NCBI RefSeq assembly: GCF_030077735.1
Contig: NZ_JASJEU010000014.1
Span: forward strand, 1-64,000
DNA: 64,000 nt
Direction of reading: 5' to 3'
Source: Gordonibacter faecis
GTDB lineage: Bacteria; Actinomycetota; Coriobacteriia; Coriobacteriales; Eggerthellaceae
Below, piece after piece: positions 8,062 to 16,276 of the stretch (position 1 is its first letter; the number at the start of each line of letters is the position of its first letter). The notes under the pieces were generated by a model. That model was not told the origin of the DNA and ran no database searches. It saw nothing but the letters and a program-made list of their open reading frames with translations. The translations under genes and the position numbers were made by a program.

Positions 8062-10731
8062 TTACTTCCTCACCTCCCACGTGCCCAAATTCTGGTAGGC
8101 GCGGTCCCATGTGGTGTTGTGCTTGCCGTCGTAGCAGTCGGCTGGCACGCTGTCATCTGCGCCATCGTTCGGGTCGATACACGGGTATACCTTGCACAAA
8201 AGGCCGCGACAGTTCCACGTAGCCGTCATCTGATCGGCCTTGTCTGGATCATCATCGATAAGTACATTGGCGGCAGCATCGAATACGCCCTGACTCCACG
8301 GTTCTTCAGCGGGCAGTTCGGGATACCACCAACTGGGCGGCACCTGCACCACGCCTTCTGGAATGTCCCAGCCCAGGTGTGCCTTCTGGCGAATGCGACC
8401 CATCGGCGTTTCAATCCAGATCCAGTCGCCTTCCTTGATATGGAGCGCGCGAGCATCATTGAAGTGCATCCAGGTCATCGGGTATGGCGCGACGGTGCGC
8501 GTGCCGTGGCCAGGTGTACGCATCTCCGAGTGATACAGCGGGCTGATGCGACCAGCGGTGGTCAAGCGTAGTGGATACTCCTTCGCCATTTCCGGATTAC
8601 CGAGTGGCGATTCAGGCTCGCGATACACCGGCAACGGGTCATACCCCAAATCCTCGATAACCGAGGCGTATATCTCCGCCTTGCGTGAGTTCGTAGCGAA
8701 GCCGCAAATCTGGCCGTTTTCCAGGCGCTTTGAGTACTTATAGTACTCGGTGGGATACGGGAAATAGGTGCCGTCGTTCACCACCTTCTCGTACGTGAGA
8801 CCAGGCACGCGCGCAATACGGTACTTGATAACGTCTTCATAGGTCTCCCATGGCCAGTGTTCTTCCTGCCCCATGGCGCACCCGAGGGCACGGAAGAAGT
8901 CGTAATCCATGTGGCGCTCGGCGAAGGGTTCCACACCGCGATCACCCACGGTGATGAAGTCCATGGAGTCCTCCGATGTTGTGCACATGGGGCGCTCCAT
9001 CCAGTCCGCTGCGGGCATGATGTAGTCGGCAAGAGCCGCCGTCGGTGTTTTCCAATACTCACATACCACCAAAAGTTCCAGCTTCTTCAGGGCCTTGTAC
9101 ATCTTCTTGGTGTTGGGAGCCCAGGCGAGCGGGTTCGAACTCCAGGCAATCATGGCCTTGATGGGATAAGGTTTTTCGTCGATAATCGCGTCCATCACAA
9201 GCGAAGGTGAGCACAGCATCTGATGCAGCATGGGGCGCGGCAGGTCATACATTTTGCGATAGTTCTTGTCGATCATCTTGAAACCGGGCCATGCCATCAC
9301 GCGGAAACGATCGTTGCCGATGTATTTGGACTGGTTTTCCGGGTCCTGCAAATGGGACAGTTCCATCTCGGCATCGCGCACCGGGTAGAGTTTTTCCTTG
9401 CCCACGCCGTTGGGGTCGGCAGGTTGACCAACAAACTCGCCACCGGGATTGTCGATATTGCCCGTGAGAATGCGCAGAATGGTTTTGGCTATACCGAAAC
9501 TCGATGCGTTGTTGCCGTGCTGATCGCCTCCGCCAAGACCCCAGATGATACAGGCAGGTCCGTTCGTGGCGTACAGGCGAGCCGCTTCCTCAATCTTGCG
9601 CGTAGGCACGCCGGACACCTTGGCAGCACGCTCAGGTGTGTACTCTTCCATGCGGGCTGCGATGGCATCAAACGCAGTCATGCATTCAACCTGCGCGCCA
9701 TCAACCAGCCTCACGGTGTAGGTGCCGGACAGAGCAGCATCCACCACAGCATCTTTCCCCGCAGTGCGGTAATGGTTCTCGTCGGAGCACCACGTGAGTA
9801 CGCCACCGCTCGCCTGATCCCACACAACGAAGTCCTCGTGCAGGCCGTCGTCCGCCACCTCATCGGCTCGCAGGAGCTTGCCCGTATCGATGCGGACAAG
9901 GAACACGGCGTTCGACCAGTACTTGAGGAAGTCTTCGTCGTAGAGCTTGTTCGCAATGATGTAGTTGATCCACGCCAAGCAGATGATGCAGTCGGTGTTC
10001 GGATAGGGCTGCAACCACTGGTCAGCCTGACCAGCCTCACTGATGCACACCGGGTCCACCACAATGAGTTGAGCTGGGTCTTCTTCGTTCACGGTTGTGC
10101 GGCCCTTGATGACACGCCAGAGCGGTGCCTCCGGAGCGTAGGATTCCGAACAACGCTTTCCCCAGTTCACAATCGTATGCGACTGCTGCGGCGAGGCGGG
10201 CATCATGGACTCGATAGGCCAGCCCACCATGGCCATGTTGAGCGAATAGTTCCAGCACCAGCAGATGGTGCCGGGGTCGATAACGTTACCCGGGTTGCCC
10301 AGCAGGTTGGTAAAGCGGCTACGCGCCCACAGGTGATCGGAGCGGTACGTACCCTCAGATGACACAAGCGTCTCGGGACCGTACGTGTCAATCAGATCCT
10401 GCAGTTTCTCCGCAATCTCTTTAATGGCCTGATCGTAGGAAATTTCTTCCCACTTATCTTCGCCGCGCTCACCTGCACGCTTGAGCGGGTGATTGATGCG
10501 CTTAGGGTGGTAGTGGAACTTGATGGCGCGCTGGCCTTTCTCCCCCAAACGGTTGCAGAGCACCGCACCTTCATCGTCGTTGGGGCGCAGTTCAACCAAG
10601 CGACCGGTGGTCGTGTCAACGCCGGCAAAGATGCCGCAGTTCATGTGGCACATATGGCAGCGCGTACGCCGCCAGCGAATGCCCTTCTCGTCAACGTAGT
10701 CATTCGGCACGCCGACCATGCTCTCAGACAT
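8062..10731 (-). CDS. Molybdopterin oxidoreductase, [4Fe-4S]-containing, acetylene hydratase-like subgroup
   Basis: The 889-residue protein has an N-terminal cluster site C25/C28/C32/C59, then 'HPKRINHPLKRAGERGE'. A probable Mo-ligand cysteine is C157 in 'GTICWCW'. Later 'KTPTAALADYIMPAADWMERP' marks the cofactor-binding domains shared with acetylene hydratase and gut catechol dehydroxylases. No Tat signal is present, so the enzyme is probably cytoplasmic. I start it at the ATG at 10731, preceded by AAAGGAT; an in-frame extension upstream runs through the promoter and is not credible. It has no dedicated Fe-S or membrane subunit beside it, so it may use the ferredoxin encoded downstream. Substrate unknown; a hydroxylated aromatic is a reasonable guess from the neighbours. 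Confidence 0.85.
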   Translation of the reverse strand: MSESMVGVPNDYVDEKGIRWRRTRCHMCHMNCGIFAGVDTTTGRLVELRPNDDEGAVLCNRLGEKGQRAIKFHYHPKRINHPLKRAGERGEDKWEEISYDQAIKEIAEKLQDLIDTYGPETLVSSEGTYRSDHLWARSRFTNLLGNPGNVIDPGTICWCWNYSLNMAMVGWPIESMMPASPQQSHTIVNWGKRCSESYAPEAPLWRVIKGRTTVNEEDPAQLIVVDPVCISEAGQADQWLQPYPNTDCIICLAWINYIIANKLYDEDFLKYWSNAVFLVRIDTGKLLRADEVADDGLHEDFVVWDQASGGVLTWCSDENHYRTAGKDAVVDAALSGTYTVRLVDGAQVECMTAFDAIAARMEEYTPERAAKVSGVPTRKIEEAARLYATNGPACIIWGLGGGDQHGNNASSFGIAKTILRILTGNIDNPGGEFVGQPADPNGVGKEKLYPVRDAEMELSHLQDPENQSKYIGNDRFRVMAWPGFKMIDKNYRKMYDLPRPMLHQMLCSPSLVMDAIIDEKPYPIKAMIAWSSNPLAWAPNTKKMYKALKKLELLVVCEYWKTPTAALADYIMPAADWMERPMCTTSEDSMDFITVGDRGVEPFAERHMDYDFFRALGCAMGQEEHWPWETYEDVIKYRIARVPGLTYEKVVNDGTYFPYPTEYYKYSKRLENGQICGFATNSRKAEIYASVIEDLGYDPLPVYREPESPLGNPEMAKEYPLRLTTAGRISPLYHSEMRTPGHGTRTVAPYPMTWMHFNDARALHIKEGDWIWIETPMGRIRQKAHLGWDIPEGVVQVPPSWWYPELPAEEPWSQGVFDAAANVLIDDDPDKADQMTATWNCRGLLCKVYPCIDPNDGADDSVPADCYDGKHNTTWDRAYQNLGTWEVRK

Positions 10732-10777
10732 GGCGTATCCTTTCTCTCCTCTTGCTGCTGGTGTGACCTCTGGCTTC

Positions 10778-10873
10778 ACTCTACTGAGGGCGATATCCGT
10801 TTTCATGACCCCAATGCGTGGCTCCGCAGGGGTGATACGCCGGGGTAATGAGCCAGGGTAACGGCGAGGGTAA
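10778..10873 (-). promoter_or_regulatory. Activator-dependent promoter with GGGTAA box array (Mo enzyme)
   Basis: On the minus strand a weak -35 ATGAAA (10801-10806) is separated by 17 bases from -10 TAGAGT (10778-10783). Upstream, on plus-strand reading, GGGTAA boxes begin at 10843, 10856 and 10868, with a variant GGGTGA at 10830. The pattern matches that in front of the zinc-ribbon gene at 11205-11287, with box spacing of 12-13 bases and the same 28-base distance from a shared TTCATGACC to the first box. Confidence 0.6.
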
Positions 10874-10943
10874 GGAACCGCGCGCAACAGGTGCGGAACC
10901 CTCCACTCTTCTGCAAGCAAACGCGAAGCCTCTTACTCCTGAG

Positions 10944-11153
10944 CTAGACACGCGGTGCAGGCGGAGGCGCGCCAGCGCCAGCACCGGGAGCGCCGGGAGC
11001 CGGAGGTGTGGGCGGGGCACCTGGAGCGCGCACGGCCGGCGCAGGTGCCGTGTAACCACAATGAGGGCAGGCGGTGGATGAGGCGGGCACCTCCGCACCA
11101 CAGGATGGACAGTTAACAGGGCCTTCAACGGCCGCGGGCGGTCTGAAACACAT
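10944..11153 (-). CDS. Small zinc-ribbon protein with Pro/Ala/Gly tail
   Basis: The 69-residue product starts 'MCFRPPAAVEG' and has a zinc-ribbon 'CPSCGAEV' with 'CPHCGYTAP'. An Ala-Pro-Gly-rich tail of about 30 residues follows and is probably disordered. The start at 11153 is chosen because AGGAAAGGAT precedes it closely; a longer frame begins earlier without a ribosome-binding site. Small proteins beginning MCFRPP accompany respiratory gene clusters in Coriobacteriia, as I recall, but have no assigned function. Its promoter shares an operator array with the 889-aa Mo enzyme, so the two are likely co-induced. It could be a metal or protein-binding accessory factor. Confidence 0.75.
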   Translation of the reverse strand: MCFRPPAAVEGPVNCPSCGAEVPASSTACPHCGYTAPAPAVRAPGAPPTPPAPGAPGAGAGAPPPAPRV

Positions 11154-11204
11154 AGCAATCCTTTCCTCGTTTTTCACGACACCCCGTGAGGGCGTCTAAG
11201 GGAG

Positions 11205-11287
11205 AGGATACGAAGGTTTCGCGGCCTGTTCATGACCTTCGCAAGACCGAACGCAAGGGTAACTACGGCGGGTAAGAGAGGGGGTAA
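11205..11287 (-). promoter_or_regulatory. Activator-dependent promoter with GGGTAA box array (zinc-ribbon gene)
   Basis: On the minus strand -35 ATGAAC (11228-11233) and -10 TATCCT (11205-11210) are 17 bases apart. GGGTAA boxes begin at 11257, 11270 and 11282, spaced 13 and 12 bases. TTCATGACC overlaps the -35 exactly as at the Mo-enzyme promoter. The array ends next to the LuxR gene, whose product is the obvious candidate activator. Confidence 0.6.
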
Positions 11288-11301
11288 GGCTCTCCCGTCA
11301 A

Positions 11302-14055
11302 TTAGCGGATGGCTGAGCTCACCTGCACACTGCCCGCAAAGTGGTCGCCCGTGTATTTGCCCAACGCCTCATCACGAGTACCCACGCCGAGCTTGCTGTA
11401 GATGTTTGCAAGGTGCTTTTTCGCCGTATTGACGCTGATGCAGAGCGTGTCCGCTATCTCTTTGCGCGAGAGGCCCATATTGAGAAGCTTGAGTATTTCC
11501 AACTCTCGCGGCGTGAGAGGATCGGGACCATCGTTGGCAAACGAACCCGAACCATCGATGGCTGGCGGTGCCGTGGGAAGCTCTCGCTCAAATTCAACAA
11601 GCAGTGACTTCACGTAGGAGCGCACAACAGCGCCCGCCTTACGCGTAGTTGAGTAGTTGCGCAGAAGGTCGCGCATTGGCTCCCCCGCATCAAGCAAGCT
11701 GCGGACGAACCCGAATCGGCTGGCAAGCCCCAGCAACTCACCCAACGATGCATAGGCATGAGACTCGTCGCCCTGCTCAGCCAAGACCACCGCTTGAACC
11801 ACGAGCGCCTTCACCACAATGCACACGTACCGGTTCTCCCGAGCGCGCGCCACCAAAGCATCAAGCGTCTCAAGCGCTGCCGCGACATCTCCTGCTTGGC
11901 GCGCGGCAAGCGCTCGCACAAACGAAAGCAGCAGCTGACTGTGTACATCCTCATCGTGAACCCGTGCCGCAAACTTTCTCTCAATCACCAGCAAATCGCG
12001 GAGATTTTTTCGCCGTGCAGCTATCTCCGCCTGCTGGAAGTAAGCCAACAACAGCACAGCGCGCGGAACGTCTTTCTGTTCACCGTGAAGAATGCCCTCA
12101 ACAATGGCCTCATAGGCCTCAGAAAGACTTCCCGCGGCGGCGAGGGAACCCGCCTGGGCAATCTTGGCCTCAAGATACATGTCGATGTGTCGATAGTGAG
12201 ACGTGCGATTAAGCGAGCGCTCCACAAGTACAGCAGCCCGGTCGCGTTCGTTGCGCTCCAACAGCACGCGCGCCAACAGAGCACAGATTGCTCCGTAAAG
12301 CGCAAAGTCAGCGGGGCACGTTTGCAGCAGTTTCTCACAACTTTCACGCGCCTCGTCAAGTTCGCCAAAGCAATGCTGTACCTCAGCGAAGTTGAACGAG
12401 TTGAACAGCAGTTGGTGCATCGTGGCATCCACACTGGCGCTCGCCTGCGCTTGAAGGTATATTTCCTGCGCTTGAGCCATATCGCCGATGCGCTCATACG
12501 ACTCACCAAGCGACTGGTAGATCATACTCATGAGCGACGGCTTTATCTCATAGCCGCTATTCAGTAACTCGTCACACCGCGCCAGCGCTTCCTTGCCGTC
12601 GCCTTCCATAGCAATACATTTCATTGTGAGGCACTTCGACGAAAATTCGACGATACTCGCGTCAAGACTTCCAGCATGCTCTGGCTCCGCCATACTGCAC
12701 TCAAACCGAGCAATCCACGTTTGGGCATCGGCAACACGCGCATTCGTAATACATGACCACGCCGACAACATACACAACAAAGGTGAGTCCGCAAACTCGG
12801 CCGAGGGAATGCGACAGAGCCACAGCAGGTAGGGAATGCGCTTGTCTTGACGCGAAAGCGAGCACGTTGCCTCGGTGAGGTTCGCCACGTAGTCGAAATC
12901 GCTTGCCAGCAGCAAATACTTTGCCGCCTCGTCCTTCATTCCATAATCATGGAACCACTCACTTGCCCGTGAACAGCGCTCACGCACTTCCTCCCTGCGC
13001 AGTTGAAGCAACTCATTGCGCAACCAGTCAGCAAACAGGCGATTAAACCGAAACCACATCCCCTCTTCATCGCACGGCACAACGAACAGGTTGCGCCGTA
13101 TAATTTCATCTAAGAGCGCCTGCGTTGAGCCCGCGCCAAACACTGCCTCGCACAGAGGACGGCTGAATGTTTCCAGCACCGACATTTCAAACAGAAATGA
13201 GAGTACGTCTCCGGTAACCAACCGCGCCACTTGTGCTTCAAAGTACCTCCGCACATTCAGAAGGCCGCCGTCAATCCGCACCTCATCCGCAGTGCGCGCG
13301 CCTGACAGGGTTCGTGCTGCAAGCTTGATTCCCTGCGGCCATCCTTCAACAAGCTCATGAGCTCGGGCAAGCGCCTCATCAGACGGTGGTTCGTCGCACA
13401 TCGCATCCGCCATGCAGCGGGCTTCGCGAAGCGTCAAAGATAAGTCTTCCGTCCCCAAATAACCGTACCCTAACCGATAGACATCAGTCTGGAGAGCCCA
13501 GGAAAACGCAGATGAGGCGAGTACCACGTGGAAATCGGAAGGGGCTGAGGCACAGAGTTTCAGCAGCCGCTCGTCAAGCCCCCTATGCTCGGCACTTCCG
13601 TAATCATCGACAAGCAGATAGCACGCTTTACCGGCCGGCAAGGAATCAAACAGGGCATTTCCTATCTCAACAACGGCATTTTCATCCAGTTCCGCGCCCT
13701 TTTCCTGCCACGCGGCAGCCATCAGAGGAACAACCTGCGTGGAAACTTCCTGTCCAAAACATGCCAAAGCCGCAGCAACATGTCGCCAGAAGCGGGCAAG
13801 ATCAGCATCTTCCGCGTCAACAGTGAGCCACGACACAAGGCAGCCCTCCGCCACCTTACGCTGAGTGAAATTAACCAGCAAAGCAGTTTTCCCGTAACCC
13901 GGCGGCGCACTAATAAGCGTCAACTTTTGACGGGCGAACACGTCCAGTTTCTCGAAAACCTGCTCCCTGCACACATAGCCAGTCGGCAGTATCGGCGGCG
14001 TCAGCTTCGCACGTACGATTGAATTGAGCAGTTCTTTTTCAGGCGAAGTGACCAT
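11302..14055 (-). CDS. MalT-like LuxR-family ATP-dependent regulator
   Basis: The 917-residue protein has an N-terminal STAND-type NTPase with Walker A 'APPGYGKT' (residues 50-57). A long helical-repeat middle resembles the TPR sensor domain of MalT. The C-terminal LuxR HTH covers about 845-900, with 'LTPRELEILKLLNMGLS' and 'NTAKKHLANIYSKLGV'. MalT-type regulators bind an inducer and ATP, oligomerise and activate promoters through direct repeats. Here two arrays of direct GGGTAA repeats sit in front of the next two genes, which fits. A GGGGG ribosome-binding site precedes the ATG at 14055. The inducer is unknown, but the target is probably the Mo enzyme/zinc-ribbon genes and perhaps the whole module. 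Confidence 0.9.
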   Translation of the reverse strand: MVTSPEKELLNSIVRAKLTPPILPTGYVCREQVFEKLDVFARQKLTLISAPPGYGKTALLVNFTQRKVAEGCLVSWLTVDAEDADLARFWRHVAAALACFGQEVSTQVVPLMAAAWQEKGAELDENAVVEIGNALFDSLPAGKACYLLVDDYGSAEHRGLDERLLKLCASAPSDFHVVLASSAFSWALQTDVYRLGYGYLGTEDLSLTLREARCMADAMCDEPPSDEALARAHELVEGWPQGIKLAARTLSGARTADEVRIDGGLLNVRRYFEAQVARLVTGDVLSFLFEMSVLETFSRPLCEAVFGAGSTQALLDEIIRRNLFVVPCDEEGMWFRFNRLFADWLRNELLQLRREEVRERCSRASEWFHDYGMKDEAAKYLLLASDFDYVANLTEATCSLSRQDKRIPYLLWLCRIPSAEFADSPLLCMLSAWSCITNARVADAQTWIARFECSMAEPEHAGSLDASIVEFSSKCLTMKCIAMEGDGKEALARCDELLNSGYEIKPSLMSMIYQSLGESYERIGDMAQAQEIYLQAQASASVDATMHQLLFNSFNFAEVQHCFGELDEARESCEKLLQTCPADFALYGAICALLARVLLERNERDRAAVLVERSLNRTSHYRHIDMYLEAKIAQAGSLAAAGSLSEAYEAIVEGILHGEQKDVPRAVLLLAYFQQAEIAARRKNLRDLLVIERKFAARVHDEDVHSQLLLSFVRALAARQAGDVAAALETLDALVARARENRYVCIVVKALVVQAVVLAEQGDESHAYASLGELLGLASRFGFVRSLLDAGEPMRDLLRNYSTTRKAGAVVRSYVKSLLVEFERELPTAPPAIDGSGSFANDGPDPLTPRELEILKLLNMGLSRKEIADTLCISVNTAKKHLANIYSKLGVGTRDEALGKYTGDHFAGSVQVSSAIR

Positions 14056-14068
14056 ATACCCCCTTTTG

Positions 14069-14152
14069 GCCGCACGGCCGCTGTCGGCTCCCTTTACCGA
14101 CAGCTACCCCCTCGTGTTCGCCTATAGTAGAACTTTTCCAAACGAGCTTCAA
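14069..14152 (-). promoter_or_regulatory. Promoter and hairpin leader of the LuxR gene
   Basis: On the minus strand TTGAAG (14147-14152) and TACTAT (14124-14129) are separated by 17 bases. The leader then holds an 8-bp hairpin (14080-14104, GCTGTCGG with CCGACAGC) and a second short one (14069-14080, GGCCG-CAC-GGCC) directly before the ribosome-binding site. The tandem hairpins could modulate translation of the regulator. Confidence 0.55.
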
Positions 14153-14264
14153 TCATGACCGAGCACATCAGACGACAGCGTTTTTCACTCATTTGAAGAA
14201 AAGCGCAGGTAGTTACACTGTATACGTATGGAGAGCGCAGAGTACGATCAGGGATCGCCTCCGC

Positions 14265-14294
14265 AAAAAAAAACGGGGGCACCATCCGCCCCCG
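14265..14294 (-). terminator. Rho-independent terminator after the GNAT gene
   Basis: On the minus strand CGGGGGC-loop-GCCCCCG is followed by nine T residues (plus-strand A run 14265-14273). This is the clearest intrinsic terminator in the window. It separates the GNAT gene from the LuxR promoter. Confidence 0.9.
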
Positions 14295-14363
14295 AATAGG
14301 TTTCGCTTCTCACATTGGCCCTGCCTTTTCCCTTTTGTACAGTGGAAGGCGGGTGTTGGTTGT

Positions 14364-14798
14364 CTAGCCCAGCTTCTTGCCCATGGGCAATGGGCCGCAT
14401 TCTTTGCGCATGTCGCAGTGGTCGCAGTCGTCTACCATGGTCATTTCGATGTCTTCCCACGGGATGGCTTCGAACCCGAGCGCCTGATAGAACGGGATGC
14501 TGCCGCCGCGCGACACAAGACGCAGTTCGCCGTAGCGCTCAAGCGCCTCCTCCATGAGCGCACGCCCCACGCCAAAGCCGCGCCAGGTCTCATGCGTGAT
14601 GATGGGATTTACGAACGCGATGTCCTCGTCGGAAATCGCCAGGCGCATGAATCCCACCACTTCATCGTCCTCATTAGCCGCCACGCGCACCCCTTCGAGA
14701 GAAGGAATGGCATCCATCCCCTCGGCGTTCGCGTACGCATCAAGCACCGCCTTTTCCTCCGGACGCGGGTCCCGAAGATGGAACAATTCGCCAGCCAT
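14364..14798 (-). CDS. GNAT-family N-acetyltransferase with C-terminal Cys cluster
   Basis: The 144-residue protein has the GNAT acetyl-CoA loop 'TWRGFGVGRALMEEAL', followed by 'SIPFYQALGFEAI', the usual beta6-beta7 region. The acceptor substrate cannot be predicted. The C-terminus adds 'CDHCDMRKEC', a cluster of three cysteines that could bind zinc; this is unusual for the family. AGAAAGG lies upstream of the ATG at 14798. It appears to be a single-gene transcription unit ended by a strong terminator, between the LuxR gene and the DUF169 gene. Confidence 0.82.
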   Translation of the reverse strand: MAGELFHLRDPRPEEKAVLDAYANAEGMDAIPSLEGVRVAANEDDEVVGFMRLAISDEDIAFVNPIITHETWRGFGVGRALMEEALERYGELRLVSRGGSIPFYQALGFEAIPWEDIEMTMVDDCDHCDMRKECGPLPMGKKLG

Positions 14799-14886
14799 AA
14801 CACACCTTTCTCCCCCAAGGCCTCTTTAAGCCACTATCGCACAAGTGCAGCAAAAACGGCAATCTCACAATTTTGCCACCCCAAAC

Positions 14887-15861
14887 CTACATGATGGGTG
14901 GAACGTAAATCTTCATGCGGGAATCCGGGATGGCTTTCTTTGCCAACTCGGTGAGGCCTTGCGCTACGATGGGTAGTTTGTCGGTGGGGAGGCCCATGAA
15001 CATCATGTCTTCTCCCAGGTCAGTGGCCGCGCGGCAGCCGTAGCAGCCGAACGTGATGTTGGGCTCCTGCTCCGTGAGCGGATACAACACCGCCTCCACG
15101 CACATGGAGTTAAAGCCACTCGCGTGGAAGTCAAAACGATGCCCCGAGTAGTAGCTCATGGACATACACAGCCACATCATCTGCTCAGGCGTACCCGTGA
15201 TGACCACCACCTCAGGCTCACGCACCGTCTTTGCCAGCGGCGCCACGTAGGTAGCCCGCCTGCTCTTCGGCGGCAACGTCGGCCGCTCAGCCACCATCCG
15301 CGCAGCCGCCTCCGCATTCACCACCTTATGGAACAGCACGTAGATCTCGCCCGTCGCCAACTTCTCCGGCACGCCCGTCATACCAAAGATGGAAGTCCCG
15401 TCCGGACACGAATGCCGATGCGGCGGCATAAGAATAGAAGCCCCGCGCCGCGCCGCCATCATCGCCTGACAAAAACGCTGATTCTCGGGCGGCATAGGAA
15501 CGTCGGGCAGCAGTTCGTCCTTATCAATAAGACTCACCGCCACCGGCTGCCAACGCAGCCCCAACTTCTCCATGATAATGCGCTGCCATTCGGCATACTG
15601 CTTATGCAATTCATCAGAAATCGGCTCAGCCCGCGCCTCATCGGCGAAGGGATCATACACCGCATCCCCGATAGCCTCCACCAACAACGCCCGCTGCGGA
15701 CAGTTCCCTGAACAGGTAGTACACCCCACACAGTCCTCAACCCGCGCCGCAAACGGATGCCCGTCCTCATCAGCCTCCAACACCTCGCAAGGACAAAACG
15801 CAACACAAAGCCCACAAGCCACACACCTATCAGGATCATTCACGATTCGATAATCAGCCAT
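14887..15861 (-). CDS. Ferredoxin-DUF169 fusion protein
   Basis: Residues 1-60 contain two [4Fe-4S] motifs (C13/C16/C19/C23 and C44/C47/C50/C54). Residues from about 85 to the end match DUF169, with 'CYGCRAATDLGEDMMFMGLP' near the C-terminus. The 324-residue length fits this fusion, which is frequent in anaerobes. No function for DUF169 is established; the conserved Cys and the fused ferredoxin suggest a redox role in the cytoplasm. GAAGAGGAAA precedes the ATG at 15861. It is on the same strand as the radical SAM gene upstream but separated by 415 bases of repeats. Confidence 0.85.
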   Translation of the reverse strand: MADYRIVNDPDRCVACGLCVAFCPCEVLEADEDGHPFAARVEDCVGCTTCSGNCPQRALLVEAIGDAVYDPFADEARAEPISDELHKQYAEWQRIIMEKLGLRWQPVAVSLIDKDELLPDVPMPPENQRFCQAMMAARRGASILMPPHRHSCPDGTSIFGMTGVPEKLATGEIYVLFHKVVNAEAAARMVAERPTLPPKSRRATYVAPLAKTVREPEVVVITGTPEQMMWLCMSMSYYSGHRFDFHASGFNSMCVEAVLYPLTEQEPNITFGCYGCRAATDLGEDMMFMGLPTDKLPIVAQGLTELAKKAIPDSRMKIYVPPIM

Positions 15862-16276
15862 AATTTCCTCTTCCTAAGCAGGCTCTCCCAACAACGTCCC
15901 GCCCAATTCGCGCGAAGCGCGAACACCCCTCATCAATCAGAGGCCAGCCCGTTCCCCCACATCACGCAGGAGGACTGCCGGGAGCACAAGTATCCGCGCG
16001 CCAACCAAGAACTGCACGATCGTTGCCGAGCGAAGCGATGGCAACCCAATCTAGCGAAGAATGCGCAGACGAACGGCCGTGCCACGCGCAGTTCCACAGG
16101 CTTCATCTAGCGGGAGTGGCGGCGGTGTCCACCAAGCGAGTTCCGCAGCGCAGCGAGGACTGTTTGAGCGACTGGGCACTGCCGCCACTCCCGCGTCCCG
16201 CAGGTTGAGCGCGACATGTCCGAACGACTGAGCATTCTCCGCGCTCCACAGGTTGAGCACTCGCAGGTCAAACGCA
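15862..16276. other. Repeat-filled intergenic region
   Basis: No gene is visible. The region holds small hairpins (for example GTTGCC-GAGCGAAGCGAT-GGCAAC at about 16022-16045), the large structured repeat at 16110-16194 and a partial copy of the same element just after it. Confidence 0.6.
16110..16194. repeat. Large structured repeat, copy 1
   Basis: An 18-bp outer stem (16110-16127 with 16177-16194, 17 of 18 paired) encloses conserved blocks ACCAAGCGAGTT and AGGACTGTTTGAGCGACTG. Copy 2 at 18841-18953 keeps these blocks but has an unrelated outer stem. A downstream partial copy (about 16201-16260) has the right-hand block TGTCCGAACGACTGAGC and CAGGTTGAG. Confidence 0.65.

Noticed and set aside
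10732..10920. Longer N-terminus for the 889-aa Mo enzyme carrying a twin-arginine signal
   Set aside because: The in-frame extension has Arg-Arg pairs but no following hydrophobic segment, and it would cover the -10 region and ribosome-binding site.
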